64,000 nucleotides of DNA from Arthrobacter sp. PM3 (lineage in GTDB: Bacteria > Actinomycetota > Actinomycetes > Actinomycetales > Micrococcaceae), in contig NZ_CP022314.1 of NCBI RefSeq assembly GCF_003352915.1, forward strand, positions 4,256,057 through 4,320,056, in the 5' to 3' direction. Below the pieces are notes generated by a model. The model had not been told where the DNA came from and ran no database searches. It saw only the letters and a list, made by a program, of their open reading frames with translations. Every line of letters starts with the position of its first letter. Within the stretch, counting starts at the first letter, position 1. Positions 19,694 to 27,799 of this stretch are shown here, in pieces. The translations under genes were made by a program, and so were the position numbers.

Positions 19694-21223
19694 GTGTCCC
19701 ATCATCGCCTGACCCCGAGTGTCCACGAGCAGCAGAACCAGCTGGCCGCGGCACTCAAGGCGCTGCGCACGACCCTGGAACTGCCCGGTCCGTTCCCCGA
19801 AAACGTGCTCCGCGACGCCCGGGCCGCGGTGGCCGAACACAAGCTGCCGGACCTGGACCTGACGCATGTGGAGTTCGTGACGATCGATCCGGCGTCGTCC
19901 ACGGACCTCGACCAGGCCCTGTTCATCGAGCGCAGGGGTGCCGGGTACAAAGTGCTGTACGCCATCGCCGACGTTCCGTCCTTTGTCGCTCCGGGCGGCC
20001 CGCTCGACGCCGAAACCCGCCGCCGCGGCCAGACCTTCTACACCCCGGACGGCCGGATCCCGCTGCACCCGGAGGTCATCAGCGAGGCCGCCGGGAGCCT
20101 GCTCGCCGGGCAGCTGTGTGCGGCCTTCGTGTGGGAGTTCGATCTGGACGCCGCGGCCGAGGTGACCTCGGTGCTGGTCCGCCGGGCGCAGGTGCGCAGC
20201 CGCGCGAAGCTCAGCTACAAGGGCGTGCAGGCCGAGCTCGACGCCGGCACCGCGCCGGCCATGTTGCAGCTGCTCAGGGAGGTGGGCATCAAGCGGGTGG
20301 AGCTGGAGCGCCTGCGCGGCGGCGCGAGCCTGAACATGCCGGAGCAGGAGATCCAGCAGCTGCCCGACGGCGGCTACCGGATCGTGGCGGCCCCGCCGCT
20401 GCCCGTGGAGGACTGGAACGCCCAGATTTCCCTCATGACCGGGATGGCCGCAGCCGGTCTCATGATCCGGGGCAAGGTCGGCATCCTGCGCACCATGCCC
20501 GCCCCGGATGAGGCGTCGCTGCGGCACTTCCACCGCCAGACCCACGCCCTGGGCAAGCCCTGGGACGGGGAGATCCGCTACGGCGAATACCTTCGCACCC
20601 TCGATCCCACCGATCCCCGGCAGCTGGCGATCGTGCATTCGGCCGGGATGCTGTTCCGCGGCGCCGGCTACACCCCGTTCGACGGCACCGTCCCGGAGGC
20701 CGCCATCCAGGCAGCCATCGGCGCCGCCTACGCCCACTCCACGGCGCCGCTGCGGCGCCTGGTGGACCGTTTCGTCCTGGTCATCTGCGAGGCCCTGAGC
20801 AACGGCACGGAGGTTCCGGCCTGGGCCCGGGAAGCCCTGCCGTCGCTTCCTGCCATCATGGCCACCTCGGACCAGCTGGCCGCGAAGCTGGAGCGCCTCG
20901 CCCTGGACACGGTGGAGGCGGCGCTGCTGGTCAACCACGTCGGCCAGGAGTTCGACGCCGTCGTCATCTCCGGTTCAAAGCCGCCGAAGAACGGCGGCAC
21001 CGCTTCCGGCGGAGCCAGTGCCAGTGCCAGTGGGAGTGCCAGTGCCAGTACCAACGGCAGCGCCGGCGGGAACGGGAACGGGCCCTCCGGCATGGTCCAG
21101 ATCGCCGAGCCCGCCGTGACCGCGCGGTGCCCCGGCGAGCTCGAACCCGGCACGCAGGTCCGGGTCCGGGTGCTGTCCTCGGACATCGCCACCCGCGAAA
21201 TCCGGCTCGAGCTCGCCGGCTGA
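19694..21223 (+). CDS. RNB-domain 3'-5' exoribonuclease (RNase II/R family)
   Basis: A 509-aa processive-type exoribonuclease. The catalytic signature FVTIDPASSTDLDQALFIE, with its metal-binding aspartates, is at about residues 57-75, and IADVPSFVAPGGPLDAETR and RRRGQTFYTPDGRIPLHP follow. GAAYAHSTAPLRRLVDRF is the conserved RNB 3' motif. There are no long cold-shock domains upstream. The C-terminus, about residues 415-509, carries a Ser/Ala/Gly/Asn-rich linker (GASASASGSASAST) before a short beta-rich end. GTG start; predicted leaderless. Confidence 0.93.
   Translation: MSHHRLTPSVHEQQNQLAAALKALRTTLELPGPFPENVLRDARAAVAEHKLPDLDLTHVEFVTIDPASSTDLDQALFIERRGAGYKVLYAIADVPSFVAPGGPLDAETRRRGQTFYTPDGRIPLHPEVISEAAGSLLAGQLCAAFVWEFDLDAAAEVTSVLVRRAQVRSRAKLSYKGVQAELDAGTAPAMLQLLREVGIKRVELERLRGGASLNMPEQEIQQLPDGGYRIVAAPPLPVEDWNAQISLMTGMAAAGLMIRGKVGILRTMPAPDEASLRHFHRQTHALGKPWDGEIRYGEYLRTLDPTDPRQLAIVHSAGMLFRGAGYTPFDGTVPEAAIQAAIGAAYAHSTAPLRRLVDRFVLVICEALSNGTEVPAWAREALPSLPAIMATSDQLAAKLERLALDTVEAALLVNHVGQEFDAVVISGSKPPKNGGTASGGASASASGSASASTNGSAGGNGNGPSGMVQIAEPAVTARCPGELEPGTQVRVRVLSSDIATREIRLELAG
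21010..21064 (+). repeat. AGTGCC-type hexamer repeat inside the RNB gene
   Basis: Imperfect tandem AGTGCC/AGTGGG/AGTACC units encode the Ser-Ala-rich linker. Six-base units keep the frame, so length could vary by slippage without inactivating the gene. Confidence 0.7.
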
Positions 21224-21292
21224 CGGGCCGCCTCCGGGCGCACTTCCGCGGCGCTCCGGCGGCCCCGGTCGAGGATCCGGGCCGCGTACAGC

Positions 21293-21530
21293 TAGACTGG
21301 AGAGGTAGAAATGGATGCCCGGTCGTTGATTTCCATGATTTTCGAATTCAACAAGCCCGCCCCTACGCGATCTTGAGATAGACCCGCTGGTCCCCAGTGC
21401 CAGCATTTAGATAGCCCGCGATCGGCTTCCACTGGATTTGCCTGCGCGCCCGAGCGTGCTCCGGAACGGCCACCCCGGCCGGCCCCGTTGAGCAAGCAGC
21501 GCAGCCCAAAATGAATAAGGAAACTCACCT
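21293..21530 (+). promoter_or_regulatory. Promoter and ~225-nt leader of the DEAD-box helicase gene
   Basis: This covers most of the 307-nt gap after the RNB gene. TAGACT (21293-21298) is a good -10, putting the RNA start near 21305 and leaving a leader of about 225 nt before the helicase GTG. The leader begins almost at once with a 21-codon ORF. The rest holds several short GC-rich inverted segments but no riboswitch class I recognise. Long leaders on cold-induced helicase genes often carry autoregulation; that role here is inferred. Confidence 0.5.
21311..21376 (+). CDS. Possible 21-residue upstream ORF in the helicase leader
   Basis: ATG to TGA, encoding a peptide that starts MDARSLISMIFEFNKP and ends APTRS. 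The purine-rich GGAGAGG lies 6 nt before the ATG at DNA level, although the predicted RNA start (about 21305) would remove part of it. It has no similarity I recognise. It could be a regulatory leader peptide or a chance ORF. Confidence 0.35.
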   Translation: MDARSLISMIFEFNKPAPTRS

Positions 21531-23279
21531 GTGAGTGAATTGCACACGCACCAGCTTCTGACCGATGAGTCCGGCACGGAAACCATCGAGCCCGAAGAAA
21601 CCATCATCTCGGACGAAAAGCCGCACGAGATTGCCGAAAAAACGTTTGCCGATTTCAGTGTCCGCGCCGACATTGTGGAGTCCCTGGCCGACGCCGGCAT
21701 CACCCATCCCTTCCCGATCCAGGCCATGACGCTGCCGGTCGCCCTGGCCGGACACGACATCATCGGCCAGGCCAAGACCGGCACGGGCAAGACCCTCGGC
21801 TTCGGCATCCCGGCCCTGCAGCGCGTCGTCGGACGTGACGACGCCGGCTTCGAGAAGCTGGCCGTTCCGGGCGCCCCGCAGGCCCTCGTGATCGTGCCCA
21901 CGCGGGAGCTCGCCATTCAGGTCGCCAAGGACCTTGAGACGGCCGCGAAGAAGCGCAACGCCCGGATCGCCACCATTTACGGCGGCCGCGCCTACGAGCC
22001 GCAGGTCGAGGCGCTGCAGAACGGCGTCGAAATCGTCGTCGGCACCCCGGGGCGCCTGATCGACCTGCACAAGCAGAAGCACCTGAGCCTGAAGAACGTC
22101 AAGATGGTCATCCTCGATGAGGCCGACGAAATGCTGGACCTCGGCTTCCTCCCGGACGTTGAAACCCTGATCGCCGGCACCCCGGCGGTCCGCCAGACAC
22201 TGCTGTTCTCGGCCACTATGCCCGGCCCGGTCATCGCCATGGCCCGCCGGTACATGTCCCAGCCGACCCACATCCGCGCCGCGGACCCGGACGACGAGGG
22301 CCTGACCAAGCGCGACATCCGCCAGCTTGTCTACCGCGCCCACAGCATGGACAAAGTCGAAGTGGTGGCCCGTATCCTGCAGGCCCGCGGCCGCGGCCGC
22401 ACCATCATCTTCACCAAGACCAAGCGCACCGCCGCGAAGGTCGCAGAGGAGCTTGTGGACCGCGGTTTCGCCGCCGCCGCCATCCACGGCGACCTCGGCC
22501 AGGGCGCCCGCGAGCAGGCGCTGCGGGCCTTCCGCAACAACAAGGTGGACGTCCTTGTCGCCACCGATGTCGCCGCCCGCGGCATCGACGTCGACGACGT
22601 CACGCACGTGATCAACTACCAGTGCGTCGAGGACGAGAAGATCTACCTGCACCGCGTCGGCCGCACCGGCCGTGCCGGCAACAAGGGCACCGCCGTGACC
22701 TTTGTCGACTGGGACGATGTCCCGCGCTGGGGACTCATCAACAAGGCCCTGGGCCTGGACTTCCCGGAGCCCGTGGAGACCTACTCCTCCTCGCCGCACC
22801 TGTTCGAGGAACTCGACATCCCCGAGGGCACGAAGGGCCGGCTGCCGCGGGACAAGCGTGTGCTGGCCGGCGTCGACGCCGAGGTCCTGGAGGACCTCGG
22901 CGAGACCGGCAAGAAGAACTCGCGCGGCGGGGGACGCGACGGCGGCCGCGGCGGCCGCGCCGGTGGACGCGAAGCCGGACGTGAGGGCGGGCGCGAAGGC
23001 GGACGCACCGGCACCCGGTCTCCGCGCCGCAGCGGCACCGAAACCGGCGCACGCTCGGGTGAGCGCCGCCGTCGTTCCGCCGATACGGACGCCGCCGCCC
23101 CGGCCGAGGCTTCGGCCCAGGCCCCCGTTTCGGCACCGGCCTCGGCACGCGCGGCTTCGGCCAGTGCGCCGACCGAGGTGGACCGGGCAACCCGTGCCCG
23201 GCGCCGGACCCGCACCCGCCGCCGCAACGGCGAGGTGGTGGCCGGCGGCGACGCACAGCCAAGCGGCGCCGAGGCCTAA
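21531..23279 (+). CDS. DEAD-box ATP-dependent RNA helicase (RhlE/DeaD-like)
   Basis: 582 aa. The Q motif is around FADFSVRADIVESLADAGITHP, motif I is AKTGTGKT (81-88), and PTRELAIQ, TPGRLIDL, LDEADEMLDLGF, LFSATMP, TIIFTKTKR, VATDVAARGIDVDDV and HRVGRTGRAG follow in order. The ~125-residue C-terminal tail is rich in Arg and Gly (GGGRDGGRGGRAGGR, GREGGREGG) and then Ala/Ser, a likely RNA-binding or phase-separating region. GTG start with AAGGAA upstream. Probable roles are RNA unwinding in ribosome assembly and mRNA decay. The methyltransferase gene follows after 8 nt. Confidence 0.96.
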   Translation: MSELHTHQLLTDESGTETIEPEETIISDEKPHEIAEKTFADFSVRADIVESLADAGITHPFPIQAMTLPVALAGHDIIGQAKTGTGKTLGFGIPALQRVVGRDDAGFEKLAVPGAPQALVIVPTRELAIQVAKDLETAAKKRNARIATIYGGRAYEPQVEALQNGVEIVVGTPGRLIDLHKQKHLSLKNVKMVILDEADEMLDLGFLPDVETLIAGTPAVRQTLLFSATMPGPVIAMARRYMSQPTHIRAADPDDEGLTKRDIRQLVYRAHSMDKVEVVARILQARGRGRTIIFTKTKRTAAKVAEELVDRGFAAAAIHGDLGQGAREQALRAFRNNKVDVLVATDVAARGIDVDDVTHVINYQCVEDEKIYLHRVGRTGRAGNKGTAVTFVDWDDVPRWGLINKALGLDFPEPVETYSSSPHLFEELDIPEGTKGRLPRDKRVLAGVDAEVLEDLGETGKKNSRGGGRDGGRGGRAGGREAGREGGREGGRTGTRSPRRSGTETGARSGERRRRSADTDAAAPAEASAQAPVSAPASARAASASAPTEVDRATRARRRTRTRRRNGEVVAGGDAQPSGAEA

Positions 23280-23287
23280 CCCCCTCC

Positions 23288-24160
23288 ATGACTGACACCG
23301 TCTGGGCGCCGGACGGCAGCAACCTGGTGGTTCACGCGGACAACGCGGAGTTCCTCCCCACGCTGCCGGACGGCGCCTTCACACTGATTTACGTGGACCC
23401 GCCGTTCAACACCGGGCGGGTCCAGCGGCGCCAGGAGACCCGGATGGTGCTCAATGCCGGCGGCGAGGGTGACCGGGTCGGGTTCAAGGGCCGGTCCTAC
23501 GACACCATCAAGGGCGCGCTGCACAGCTACGACGACGCCTTCAGCGACTACTGGTCCTTCCTCGAGCCCCGGCTCGTGGAAGCGTGGCGGCTCCTGGCCG
23601 ACGACGGCACCTTGTACCTGCATCTGGACTACCGCGAGGTGCACTACGCGAAGGTCATGCTGGATGCGATCTTCGGCCGCGAGTGCTTCCTGAACGAGAT
23701 CATCTGGGCGTATGACTACGGCGCCCGGGCCAAGAACCGCTGGCCCACCAAGCACGACAACATCCTCGTCTACGTCAAGAACCCGGCGAAGTACCACTTC
23801 GACAGCGCCGAAGTGGACCGGGAGCCGTACATGGCGCCGGGCCTCGTGACCCCCGCCAAGCGCGAGCTCGGCAAGCTTCCCACCGACGTCTGGTGGCACA
23901 CCATCGTCTCCCCCACCGGCAAGGAGAAGACCGGCTACCCGACGCAGAAGCCCGAGGGCCTCATCCGCCGGGTGGTCGCGGCCTCGAGCAGGCCCGGCGA
24001 CTGGTGCCTGGACTTCTTCGCCGGCTCCGGAACGCTCGGCGCCGTGGCCGCGAAGCTGGACCGCAGGTTCGTGTGCGTGGACCAGAACCCGGCGGCCGTC
24101 GACGTCATGGCCAAACGCCTGTCCCGGCACGCCGCCTTCACCGCGTACCCCTCCGCCTAA
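23288..24160 (+). CDS. Site-specific DNA methyltransferase (N4-C/N6-A, beta class), orphan
   Basis: 290 aa. Motif IV (VDPPFNTGR) near residue 36 comes before motif I (LDFFAGSGTLGAVAAKL) near residue 240, the order of beta-class amino-methyltransferases. TGYPTQKPEGLIRRVV is the usual motif X context. There is no recognisable target-recognition insert beyond the central ~100 residues. It is 8 nt downstream of the helicase gene, so the two are co-transcribed. No endonuclease gene is nearby, so it is a solitary enzyme whose recognition sequence is unknown. Confidence 0.9.
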   Translation: MTDTVWAPDGSNLVVHADNAEFLPTLPDGAFTLIYVDPPFNTGRVQRRQETRMVLNAGGEGDRVGFKGRSYDTIKGALHSYDDAFSDYWSFLEPRLVEAWRLLADDGTLYLHLDYREVHYAKVMLDAIFGRECFLNEIIWAYDYGARAKNRWPTKHDNILVYVKNPAKYHFDSAEVDREPYMAPGLVTPAKRELGKLPTDVWWHTIVSPTGKEKTGYPTQKPEGLIRRVVAASSRPGDWCLDFFAGSGTLGAVAAKLDRRFVCVDQNPAAVDVMAKRLSRHAAFTAYPSA

Positions 24161-24167
24161 GTAGCCC

Positions 24168-24209
24168 GCAGCAGCGGCCGTTCCGGGACCTCAGAACGGC
24201 CCCTGCTGC
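24168..24209. terminator. Convergent hairpin between methyltransferase and PHP genes
   Basis: 16-nt arms (24168-24183 and 24194-24209) with one C-C mismatch and a 10-nt loop. There is no T-run on either side, so it resembles the I-shaped terminators common in actinobacteria. Confidence 0.7.
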
Positions 24210-24228
24210 CAGTTGGTTCGGTGCGGGG

Positions 24229-25074
24229 TCAGCGGATGACCGACGAGCCGGTCCCCAGTTCCTCGATCCGGGCAAAGACTTCCGGGGAGGTCACGTTCTC
24301 CCCCAGAAGGTTCGGCTTTCCGGTGCCGTGGTAGTCGGAGGACCCGGTCACCAGCAGCCCGTACCGGTCGGCAAGCCGGCGCAGGAACGCCCGGCCGTCC
24401 TCCGGATTATCCCGGTGATAGATCTCAAGGCCGGCCAGTCCGGCGTCGATCATCTCCCGGTACGTGCCCTCCCCCACGATCCGCCCGCGCGCGGACGCGA
24501 CCGGGTGGGCAAAGACCGGCACGCCGCCGGCCGCCCGGACGAGTTCGACGGCGAGCGCCGGCTCCGGCGCGTAATGCTGGACCCAATAACGCGAACGCGA
24601 GGTAAGGATGGAGCTGAAGGCCTCGGCCCGGTCCTCCACCACGCCCGCGGCGACGAGCGCGTCGGCGATGTGCGGGCGGCCGAGCGTGGCCCCCGGTGCC
24701 ACATGGTGGATCACATCGTCCCATGTCAGCGGGTAGTCCTCGGCCAGCAGGGTGACCATCTTCTGCGCCCTCGTCTGCCGGGCGTCCTTGGCCTTTGTGA
24801 TTTCCTCGAGAAGTCCCGGGTGCGACGGATCATGCAGGTAGCTCAGCAGGTGCACGCTGATGCCCTCCGCGGTCCGGCAGGAGATCTCCATGCCCGGCAC
24901 CAGCGCGACCCCGGTTTGCCTGGCCGCGGCGGCGGCCCCGGCCCACCCGTCGGTGGAGTCGTGGTCGGTCAGGGCGACGACGTCGAGCCCGGCTGCCGCG
25001 GCGGACCCGACGACGTCGGCCGGCGCCTGGGTGCCGTCGGAAACGTTCGAGTGCGCATGCAGGTCAATCCTCAC
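24229..25074 (-). CDS. PHP-domain phosphoesterase (TrpH/YciV-like)
   Basis: 281 aa. The PHP metal-binding motifs appear in order: DLHAHSNVSDG (HxH), ALTDHDSTDGW, PGMEISCR, HLLSYLH and, C-terminally, FAHPVA and SSDYHG. Relatives hydrolyse nucleoside 3',5'-bisphosphates or act as short-RNA 5'-3' exonucleases. The GTG start begins the conserved RIDLHAHS with no extension. TAGGCT lies exactly 6 nt upstream, so the gene is predicted leaderless. Confidence 0.92.
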   Translation of the reverse strand: MRIDLHAHSNVSDGTQAPADVVGSAAAAGLDVVALTDHDSTDGWAGAAAAARQTGVALVPGMEISCRTAEGISVHLLSYLHDPSHPGLLEEITKAKDARQTRAQKMVTLLAEDYPLTWDDVIHHVAPGATLGRPHIADALVAAGVVEDRAEAFSSILTSRSRYWVQHYAPEPALAVELVRAAGGVPVFAHPVASARGRIVGEGTYREMIDAGLAGLEIYHRDNPEDGRAFLRRLADRYGLLVTGSSDYHGTGKPNLLGENVTSPEVFARIEELGTGSSVIR

Positions 25075-25080
25075 TCCACC

Positions 25081-25086
25081 AGCCTA
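25081..25086 (-). promoter_or_regulatory. -10 element of the leaderless PHP gene
   Basis: TAGGCT on the minus strand, six bases before the GTG. Confidence 0.62.
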
Positions 25087-25175
25087 GTAGGTGCCCGGTT
25101 CCACGGCCGCAGACGCGCGCGGTCGGGCGCCCCGCGGCGGCAGCGCGCCGTTGGCCTAAGCCGCGGGGCTGGTGA

Positions 25176-25181
25176 GACTAT
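25176..25181 (+). promoter_or_regulatory. Weak candidate -10 of the aminopeptidase P gene
   Basis: GACTAT lies exactly six bases before the GTG start. It keeps A2 and T6 of TANNNT but not T1. Confidence 0.35.
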
Positions 25182-25187
25182 GGGACG

Positions 25188-26771
25188 GTGAACGATGCAG
25201 ATAACACCCAAGTCTCCGCTTCCCAGCCCCTCGACGAGCGCGTCAACAACCGCTCGCAGCGGCCCAGCTCCGATGCTTTCAAGGCTTTCATGGCCAGCAA
25301 CTGGGCGCCTGCGACGCAGCAGCTGCCCGAGCGCGACGCCGTCGCGGACCACGCCGCGGCCCGGCGCCGCGCCATTTCCGGCCAGTTCAAGGGCGAACGC
25401 CTGGTCATCCCCGCCGGCCCGCTGAAGGTCCGCTCGAACGACTGCGACTACCGCTTCCGGCCGCACTCGGCCTTCGCGCACCTCACCGGCCTGGGCCTGG
25501 ACCACGAGCCCGACGCGGTCCTGATCCTGGAACCGGTAGCCGAGGGCACCGGCGACGACGGCGGAAACCACCACGCCACCTTGTACTTCCGTCCGCTGGC
25601 CGGCCGCGACACCGAGCAGTTCTACGCCGACTCCCGCTCCGGCGAGTTCTGGATCGGCGCGCGCCCGACCCTCGCCGAGTTCAAGGCCAAGCTCGGACTG
25701 GACACCGCGGACATCAGCGAGCTCGAACTGGCCATCACCAAGAACGTCGGTGCCCCCGAAATCGGCGGCATCTCCATCCGGCTGGTCCGCAAGGTCGACG
25801 AGAACATTGACGCCCTCGTGGACACCGCCCGCTACAACACGGCCAAGGATCCGGACAACCTCGACCTCAGCGTCCTGGACGCCCTGGATGAAAAGCTCAC
25901 CGAGGCCCTCTCCGAACTGCGCCTGCTCAAGGACGAGTGGGAAATCGAACAGATGAAGACCGCCGTGGCCGCCACCGTGGCCGGCTTCACCGAGGTGGTC
26001 AAGGCACTCCCGCGGGCCCTGACCCACCACCGCGGCGAGCGCGTCGTGGAAGGGGCGTTCTTCGCCCGCGCCCGCGAGGAAGGCAACGAACTCGGCTACG
26101 ACACCATCGCCGCTTCCGGCAACAACGCCACCGTGCTGCACTGGACCCGGAACACCGGCAAGGTCACGGCCGGCGAACTGCTGCTCCTGGACGCCGGCGT
26201 CGAGGCCGACTCCCTGTACACGGCCGACATCACCCGCACCCTGCCGGCCAACGGAAAATTCTCCGACATCCAGCGCAAGGTCTACGAGGCAGTCCTCGAC
26301 GCCGCCGACGCCGGTTTCGCCGCCGCCCAGCCCGGCACCAGGTTCCGCGACATCCACACCGCGGCCACCACGGTCCTGGCCGAACGGCTCGCCGAATGGG
26401 GCCTCCTGCCCGTTTCCGTGGAGGAAGCCGTCAGCACCGAGGGCCAGCAGCACCGCCGGTGGATGCCGCACGGTACCAGCCACCACCTGGGCCTGGACGT
26501 CCACGACTGCGCCCAGGCGAAGCGGGACCTCTACCTTGACGGGGTGCTCACGCCCGGGATGGTCTTCACGATCGAACCCGGCCTGTACTTCAAGAATGAG
26601 GACATCGGCATCCCCGAGGAATACCGCGGCATCGGCGTCCGGATCGAGGACGACATCCTGATGACGGCGGACGGGCCGGTGAACCTGAGCGCCGCCCTGC
26701 CGCGCAAGGCGGACGACGTCGAATCCTGGATGGCGGGCATCTACCTGGAATTTGACGGCCAGATCGGCTGA
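25188..26771 (+). CDS. pepP: Xaa-Pro aminopeptidase (aminopeptidase P, M24B)
   Basis: Removes N-terminal residues preceding proline; two metal ions at the active site. It has 527 aa, an AMP_N domain (about 35-190, with FRPHSAFAHLTGLGLDHEPDAV) and a C-terminal pita-bread domain. Metal ligands are visible in LLLDAGVEADSLYTADITR, HGTSHHLGLDVHD, FTIEPGLYF and GIGVRIEDD. A ~30-residue polar N-terminal extension follows the GTG. It ends before a strong palindromic terminator. Confidence 0.95.
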   Translation: MNDADNTQVSASQPLDERVNNRSQRPSSDAFKAFMASNWAPATQQLPERDAVADHAAARRRAISGQFKGERLVIPAGPLKVRSNDCDYRFRPHSAFAHLTGLGLDHEPDAVLILEPVAEGTGDDGGNHHATLYFRPLAGRDTEQFYADSRSGEFWIGARPTLAEFKAKLGLDTADISELELAITKNVGAPEIGGISIRLVRKVDENIDALVDTARYNTAKDPDNLDLSVLDALDEKLTEALSELRLLKDEWEIEQMKTAVAATVAGFTEVVKALPRALTHHRGERVVEGAFFARAREEGNELGYDTIAASGNNATVLHWTRNTGKVTAGELLLLDAGVEADSLYTADITRTLPANGKFSDIQRKVYEAVLDAADAGFAAAQPGTRFRDIHTAATTVLAERLAEWGLLPVSVEEAVSTEGQQHRRWMPHGTSHHLGLDVHDCAQAKRDLYLDGVLTPGMVFTIEPGLYFKNEDIGIPEEYRGIGVRIEDDILMTADGPVNLSAALPRKADDVESWMAGIYLEFDGQIG

Positions 26772-26795
26772 AACTCGTCACGTGCTGAAACACAG

Positions 26796-26824
26796 AAAGG
26801 GAGGGTCCGCGGACCCTCCCTTTT
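26796..26824. terminator. Bidirectional Rho-independent terminator after pepP
   Basis: A fully palindromic 22-nt core (26799-26820) flanked by AAA and TTTT. It is shared by convergent pepP and the stress-protein gene. Confidence 0.92.
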
Positions 26825-26870
26825 CTGCTGCTGCGTGTGCAGGTGCTGCTGTGCCTGCGGCGCGCCGCGC

Positions 26871-27722
26871 CTACTGCTGCTGGCCGTCCGGGCCCTGCGC
26901 CTGCCTGTCGGCGTCGGTGACCCTGACCCCGTACTGCGGGCGGCCGTCCGGGAGATCCGGGTAGCTCACGCCGGAGCTCCGGCCGGCCGGCCGGGTTGCC
27001 TCTTCCTCCGTGCCGTGGGCGGCCGGAGCCTGGCCCGGGGCGCCCTGGCCGGGCTGGCCGCCCTCCGGCGTCCTCTGGCCGTACGGATCATTCCAGCCGG
27101 CGGGGCGCTGGGGTGCGTGGCCCTGCTGCCCCGGCTGCTGCGGGTTGTAGTGCTGGGGTTCCTGGGGCCGGTAGTCGTGCTGCGGGTGCCCGGCAGCGGC
27201 GCCGGACGCGTCATGCGGCGTCATGGGCAGCTGGTGCAGCAGGCGCCGGGCCTCTCCGGCAGCCTCGAAGGAGACGACGACGTCGTAGTTCGTCGCCACC
27301 ACTTGGCTGGTGGAGGTGAAGTCCCGCTTGCCGCGCTGCATGGCGTACGTGACGATGCCGAAGAGCATGAAGAACGCGGCGCCCATCAGCACGGACGTGA
27401 CGATCGAGAAATACCCGGGGGTCGTGGAGAAGAAGGACAGCATGACGCCGACGAACAGGCCGAACCACATGCCGCTGAGAGCACCGGACAACGCGACGCG
27501 CGGATAGGTGAGCCGGCCGGTCACCCGCTCCACCATCTTCAGGTCGTTGCCCACGATCGAGACCATCTGCACCGGGAACTGCTGGTCGGCGAGGTAGTCC
27601 ACCGCCTTCTGGGCATCCAGGTAGGAGTTGTACGAGCCGATGACGTCACCTCGCGGGACGGCACGGGCGTCATCCGGGCCGTTGGGGGCACCGGCCCTGG
27701 GCGCACCAAAAATGTTTGACAT
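26871..27722 (-). CDS. General-stress-type (YflT/GSP17M-domain) membrane protein
   Basis: About 283 aa. The N-terminal domain VIGSYNSYLDAQKAVDYLAD and FPVQMVSIVGNDLKMVERV matches the GSP17M/YflT-type fold. Two transmembrane segments follow (ALSGMWFGLFVGVMLSFF and VLMGAAFFMLFGIVTYAM), then a short domain and a ~110-residue Gln/Pro/Gly-rich tail. The ATG at 27722 is chosen over 27740 because GAGAAT lies exactly 6 nt upstream, a weak leaderless -10. Function unknown. Confidence 0.82.
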   Translation of the reverse strand: MSNIFGAPRAGAPNGPDDARAVPRGDVIGSYNSYLDAQKAVDYLADQQFPVQMVSIVGNDLKMVERVTGRLTYPRVALSGALSGMWFGLFVGVMLSFFSTTPGYFSIVTSVLMGAAFFMLFGIVTYAMQRGKRDFTSTSQVVATNYDVVVSFEAAGEARRLLHQLPMTPHDASGAAAGHPQHDYRPQEPQHYNPQQPGQQGHAPQRPAGWNDPYGQRTPEGGQPGQGAPGQAPAAHGTEEEATRPAGRSSGVSYPDLPDGRPQYGVRVTDADRQAQGPDGQQQ

Positions 27723-27728
27723 ACGCCC

Positions 27729-27734
27729 ATTCTC
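27729..27734 (-). promoter_or_regulatory. Weak candidate -10 of the stress-type membrane protein gene
   Basis: GAGAAT, six bases before the ATG at 27722 on the minus strand. Confidence 0.35.
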
Positions 27735-27787
27735 ACCCATCAGGCTGGTGTGCGGCGGGAAATTCAGCTAAAAGAGAGCAGACTCGG

Positions 27788-27793
27788 TAGCCT
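27788..27793 (+). promoter_or_regulatory. -10 element of the leaderless MgtE-N/CBS gene
   Basis: TAGCCT followed by exactly six bases and the GTG start. Confidence 0.62.
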
Positions 27794-27799
27794 GTAGGG

